A stretch of 64,000 bases of DNA from positions 1,214,879-1,278,878 of the forward strand of contig NZ_AZAJ01000001.1 in assembly GCF_000504205.1 (NCBI RefSeq). Reading direction: 5' to 3'. The notes under the pieces are model-generated. The model saw nothing but the letters and a program-made list of their open reading frames with translations, made no database searches and was not told the DNA's origin. How positions within the stretch are numbered: position 1 is the first letter of the stretch; every line of letters begins with the position of its first letter. This stretch comes from Methanolobus tindarius DSM 2278 (GTDB taxonomy: Archaea; Halobacteriota; Methanosarcinia; Methanosarcinales; Methanosarcinaceae). Positions 61,593-64,000 of the stretch are shown here, piece after piece. Position numbers and translations under genes: made by a program.

Positions 61593-62510
61593 ATGATAAC
61601 ATATTTGAATAAAAGTAACTTTGTTTTTAAATTTACCAGAGTCGCCTTTGTGGCGATGGTAATTTTAATGATGCTAGGAGTGCAAGCTTCAGCTTGTGTA
61701 AGTGAACATAAATATAAAATAGGTGACAGAGTCTGGAATGACCTTGATAAAAATGGTGCACAGGACTGGGACTACAAAAAACACTGTTTTGCAGAACCAG
61801 GAATACCAGATGTTACTGTAAAGCTGTACAAATGTGACAATACTTTCGTAGAAAGTACAACAACAAACTCAAGAGGATATTACAAGTTTGAAAATGTGGA
61901 GCGCGGTGACTACTATGTCTTATTTGTGCTTCCGGAAGATTACACATTCAGTCCGAAAGACAAGACAGATTCTCGCTATGACAGTGATGCTTACACAAAC
62001 GGAAAAACAGACTGTATAACGGTATCTCGAGATATATGTACAGTGGATGCTGGAATGTACTGTGAACCAACTCCGGAACCTGCTGGTGTAGGTAACTATG
62101 TATGGAATGACCTGAACCTCAATGGTTTACAGGAAAGTGGCGAGATTGGTATGGAAGGAGTTACCGTTAAACTCTATACCTGTGAAGGGGAGCTGGTAAA
62201 TACAACAGAGACCGACAAAGACGGATATTATGAATTTGATGACCTTGAAGCCGGAAGCTATTATATTCAGTTTGTAAGCCCTTCTGGATATGTATTCACC
62301 ACGGCAAACCAGGGCGATGAAGATGAAGACAGTGATGCCGAAACCGGTGGTGTTACAAGTTGCTTCACACTCAATGCCGGAGATTATTACAATGTTGTTG
62401 ATGCAGGTCTGCATAGTACTGAGCAGGAAATCCCTGAATTCCCAACAGTAGCAATCCCAATGCTTGCAATCGTTGGACTTGCATTTGTCTTCGGACGCAG
62501 GAAAGAGTAA
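61593..62510 (+). CDS. SdrD B-like surface protein with PEF-CTERM tail
   Basis: The 305-residue protein has a signal peptide (to about residue 35), two SdrD B-like/Cna-type domains, each with GDRVWNDLDKNG / GNYVWNDLNLNG, (V)TVKLY and GYY(K/E)F motifs and Asp-rich Ca-binding loops, and ends IPEFPTVAIPMLAIVGLAFVFGRRKE, a PEF-CTERM sorting signal processed by an archaeosortase. It is predicted to be a cell-surface structural or adhesive protein. A palindrome lies just upstream. Confidence 0.85.
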   Translation: MITYLNKSNFVFKFTRVAFVAMVILMMLGVQASACVSEHKYKIGDRVWNDLDKNGAQDWDYKKHCFAEPGIPDVTVKLYKCDNTFVESTTTNSRGYYKFENVERGDYYVLFVLPEDYTFSPKDKTDSRYDSDAYTNGKTDCITVSRDICTVDAGMYCEPTPEPAGVGNYVWNDLNLNGLQESGEIGMEGVTVKLYTCEGELVNTTETDKDGYYEFDDLEAGSYYIQFVSPSGYVFTTANQGDEDEDSDAETGGVTSCFTLNAGDYYNVVDAGLHSTEQEIPEFPTVAIPMLAIVGLAFVFGRRKE

Positions 62511-62545
62511 TTATTACTCATTCCTTTCTTTTTTAATTTTTGTTA
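62505..62545 (+). terminator. Terminator overlapping the end of the SdrD-like gene
   Basis: GAGTAATTATTACTC (62505-62519) can form a short hairpin across the stop codon, followed by a T-rich run. Confidence 0.5.
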
Positions 62546-62598
62546 TTGAATAACCTGCATAGCAGAATATTTATACATTTGATCATTGACTTTAGACC

Positions 62599-62889
62599 AT
62601 GCAGGAAAAAAGATATCCAAAAGGTCATTTTGTAGCAGCCGGTATGCTCATAGGTCTGCCACTTGGTATCCCCATTGGAATGGTGTTGGGAATCTTCGCC
62701 ATTGGACCGGCAATAGGAATTGTTCTGGGTCTTGGAGTGGGGTGGTATCTGGAAAAGAAATATAATCCGGAACCATTGCCACTGGCACCAGAAGATGAAG
62801 ACCAGAGAAATAAGATACTTCTGGTTTTAAGCTGTGTTTTCCTGCTGGGAATTGCTGCTTTTATTGCTTTGTTGCTCATGACTAATTGA
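62599..62889 (+). CDS. Small membrane protein, function unknown
   Basis: The 96-residue protein has two Gly-rich helices (residues 10-48) resembling glycine-zipper segments, a polar stretch and a third helix at the C-terminus. TTTATACATTTGATC around 62570 is a TATA-like promoter. No clear ribosome binding site; no family recognised. Confidence 0.6.
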   Translation: MQEKRYPKGHFVAAGMLIGLPLGIPIGMVLGIFAIGPAIGIVLGLGVGWYLEKKYNPEPLPLAPEDEDQRNKILLVLSCVFLLGIAAFIALLLMTN

Positions 62890-62957
62890 AAGAAAGACAT
62901 AAGCAATATTTCTGAAAACAATTATTTTATTCAGACGAATCAAAAATAAAAAGAGAT

Positions 62958-62975
62958 GGTGTGGCAAATCACACC
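62958..62975 (-). terminator. Terminator after the cytochrome gene
   Basis: A perfect 6-bp stem GGTGTG/CACACC with a 6-base loop, followed on the minus strand by CTCTTTTTATTTTTG. Confidence 0.65.
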
Positions 62976-62996
62976 AAAAGTAAATTTGTTTATTCC

Positions 62997-64000
62997 TTAT
63001 TTGCACTTTAGTATCAGCACTGCGGCAATTAGACCGAACACACCTACAAAGAACTCAAATCCAGGACTTGATTCTGAGCTTTCGGTTCCTGATTCCGTGG
63101 TTTCAGTATCCATAGATTCTATCTCTTCGATCTCCTCTTCTGACATGAACCTCTCACCCACGATCATTGGGTCTCCCTCATAACCAAGAGCTGCAAAGTC
63201 CATGACACCATCATCCAGATGGCACTCTTTACACTGAAGAGCGTCTTCTTTAGGAGCTACTTCGTGGTTTATACTTTCATATAATGAAGTCTCCACAAAT
63301 TCGTACTGACCACTGTATGGCACATCCACATATTCCATTCCTGCTCTGGCTGCTTTATCCCAGTCATAGCTGGCCCAGTAGGAGTTCTCTCCTCCAAACA
63401 GGTCTGGAATTATAAGATAATTGTACTGTGCATCACTAATCTGTTTTGCAATGTGGATCTTGAACGGATATATCTTGGAATCACGGTCATACCGATCTCC
63501 AAGTGGAAGTGTCAGAACTGTGACACCATCGGGATCGACCTCATCTCCAAGGTAGTACTTGTCAAAACTGCCATTGAACCACAAATAGGTCGGTGTGACA
63601 TTCATTCCCCATACGAATGAGCCTTTCTTCTTGTCATAAGTAGCTTTACCATATTCATCCGTTGGAATAGGATCTATATCCTGACCTGCCTGTGACCAGT
63701 CCCAGTACATTTTTGTCGGTACTTCACGGGCAAATTCCGGTATATGGCATGTCTGACATGCTATGGAATCAGAATGACCATCAAGCCTGTCTTTGAAAAC
63801 ACCCTGATGAGGTGTGTCTCCGTGACAATCAGTACATTCTACCCTGCATTCAGATCCTGGTACACCTGCAAATCTTCCTGCTATATTATGTGCCGTTGTC
63901 TTGTGGCAATTCTGGCAATCAAAGTCCATACCACCCATGTGGACATCAAGTTCTCTTGAAGGATCAAGCAATGCAGATGACATGTCACCATGCTTTACAT
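62997..64000 (-). CDS. Multihaem c-type cytochrome, octahaem tetrathionate reductase-like, 5' end outside window
   Basis: The frame is open to the right edge, so this is the C-terminal 333 residues. Four CxxCH haem sites are visible (CQNCH, CTDCH, CQTCH, CKECH), with KHGDMSSALLDPSRELDVHMGGMDFDCQNC-type context like octahaem tetrathionate reductase-family cytochromes. The end, SSPGFEFFVGVFGLIAAVLILKCK, fits a PGF-type C-terminal sorting tail. It is an extracellular, surface-anchored electron carrier or reductase; the physiological partner is unknown. Confidence 0.85.
   Translation of the reverse strand, partial: VKHGDMSSALLDPSRELDVHMGGMDFDCQNCHKTTAHNIAGRFAGVPGSECRVECTDCHGDTPHQGVFKDRLDGHSDSIACQTCHIPEFAREVPTKMYWDWSQAGQDIDPIPTDEYGKATYDKKKGSFVWGMNVTPTYLWFNGSFDKYYLGDEVDPDGVTVLTLPLGDRYDRDSKIYPFKIHIAKQISDAQYNYLIIPDLFGGENSYWASYDWDKAARAGMEYVDVPYSGQYEFVETSLYESINHEVAPKEDALQCKECHLDDGVMDFAALGYEGDPMIVGERFMSEEEIEEIESMDTETTESGTESSESSPGFEFFVGVFGLIAAVLILKCK

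Overview
The window comes from the chromosome of a methanogenic archaeon, most likely a methylotrophic member of the Methanosarcinaceae (Methanolobus or Methanococcoides type). The evidence is a group II thermosome subunit, cobalt uptake and cobamide synthesis genes, a multihaem octahaem-type cytochrome, PEF- and PGF-type C-terminal sorting tails, a DUF1699 protein, TATA-like promoters and GGTGAT-type ribosome binding sites. There are no rRNA or tRNA genes and no CRISPR array. The genus is an inference; nothing was searched.

Bases 1-14,280 look like core chromosome: cobalt ECF transporter genes (cbiQ partial, cbiN, cbiM), two cobamide synthesis genes (cbiE, cbiD), mutL, an MFS efflux pump, an intact-looking IS5-family element with a programmed -1 frameshift, and mutS. 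A set of small membrane proteins, a methyltransferase and a MerR/GyrI regulator follow. mutL and mutS share an identical 20-bp block upstream of their starts.

Bases 14,348 to about 41,300 (perhaps 43,250) are an accessory island with a tyrosine recombinase gene at each end. The left part resembles an integrated plasmid or virus: integrase, ribbon-helix-helix protein, two strong hairpins, a helicase-like P-loop protein with four clustered cysteines, and several winged-helix proteins. The rest is a defence and nuclease cluster: a winged-helix/PD-(D/E)xK pair, a complete type I restriction-modification operon (hsdRMS), a NucS-like DUF5655 nuclease, a secreted DNase I-like lipoprotein with a decayed relative beside it, a pentapeptide-repeat membrane protein, a HEPN protein, a SIR2-like protein with a coupled small partner, an EVE-HNH restriction protein and a DUF3800-like protein. 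Several short repeats lie at or near the island edges.

Bases 43,284-64,000 return to core-like content. The most striking gene encodes a lipid-anchored alpha-2-macroglobulin of eukaryotic type with the GCGEQ thioester and a C3-like VIHQ..GG histidine motif. After it come two related lipoprotein genes (one frameshifted), wrbA, a DUF2178/XRE pair, a ModE-like regulator, an ArsR/permease operon with a perfect operator palindrome, a complete biotin ECF transporter (bioY-ecfA-ecfA-ecfT), the thermosome, aspartate-semialdehyde dehydrogenase, a 51-residue gene, an SdrD-like PEF-CTERM surface protein and the C-terminal part of a multihaem cytochrome c that runs off the right edge.
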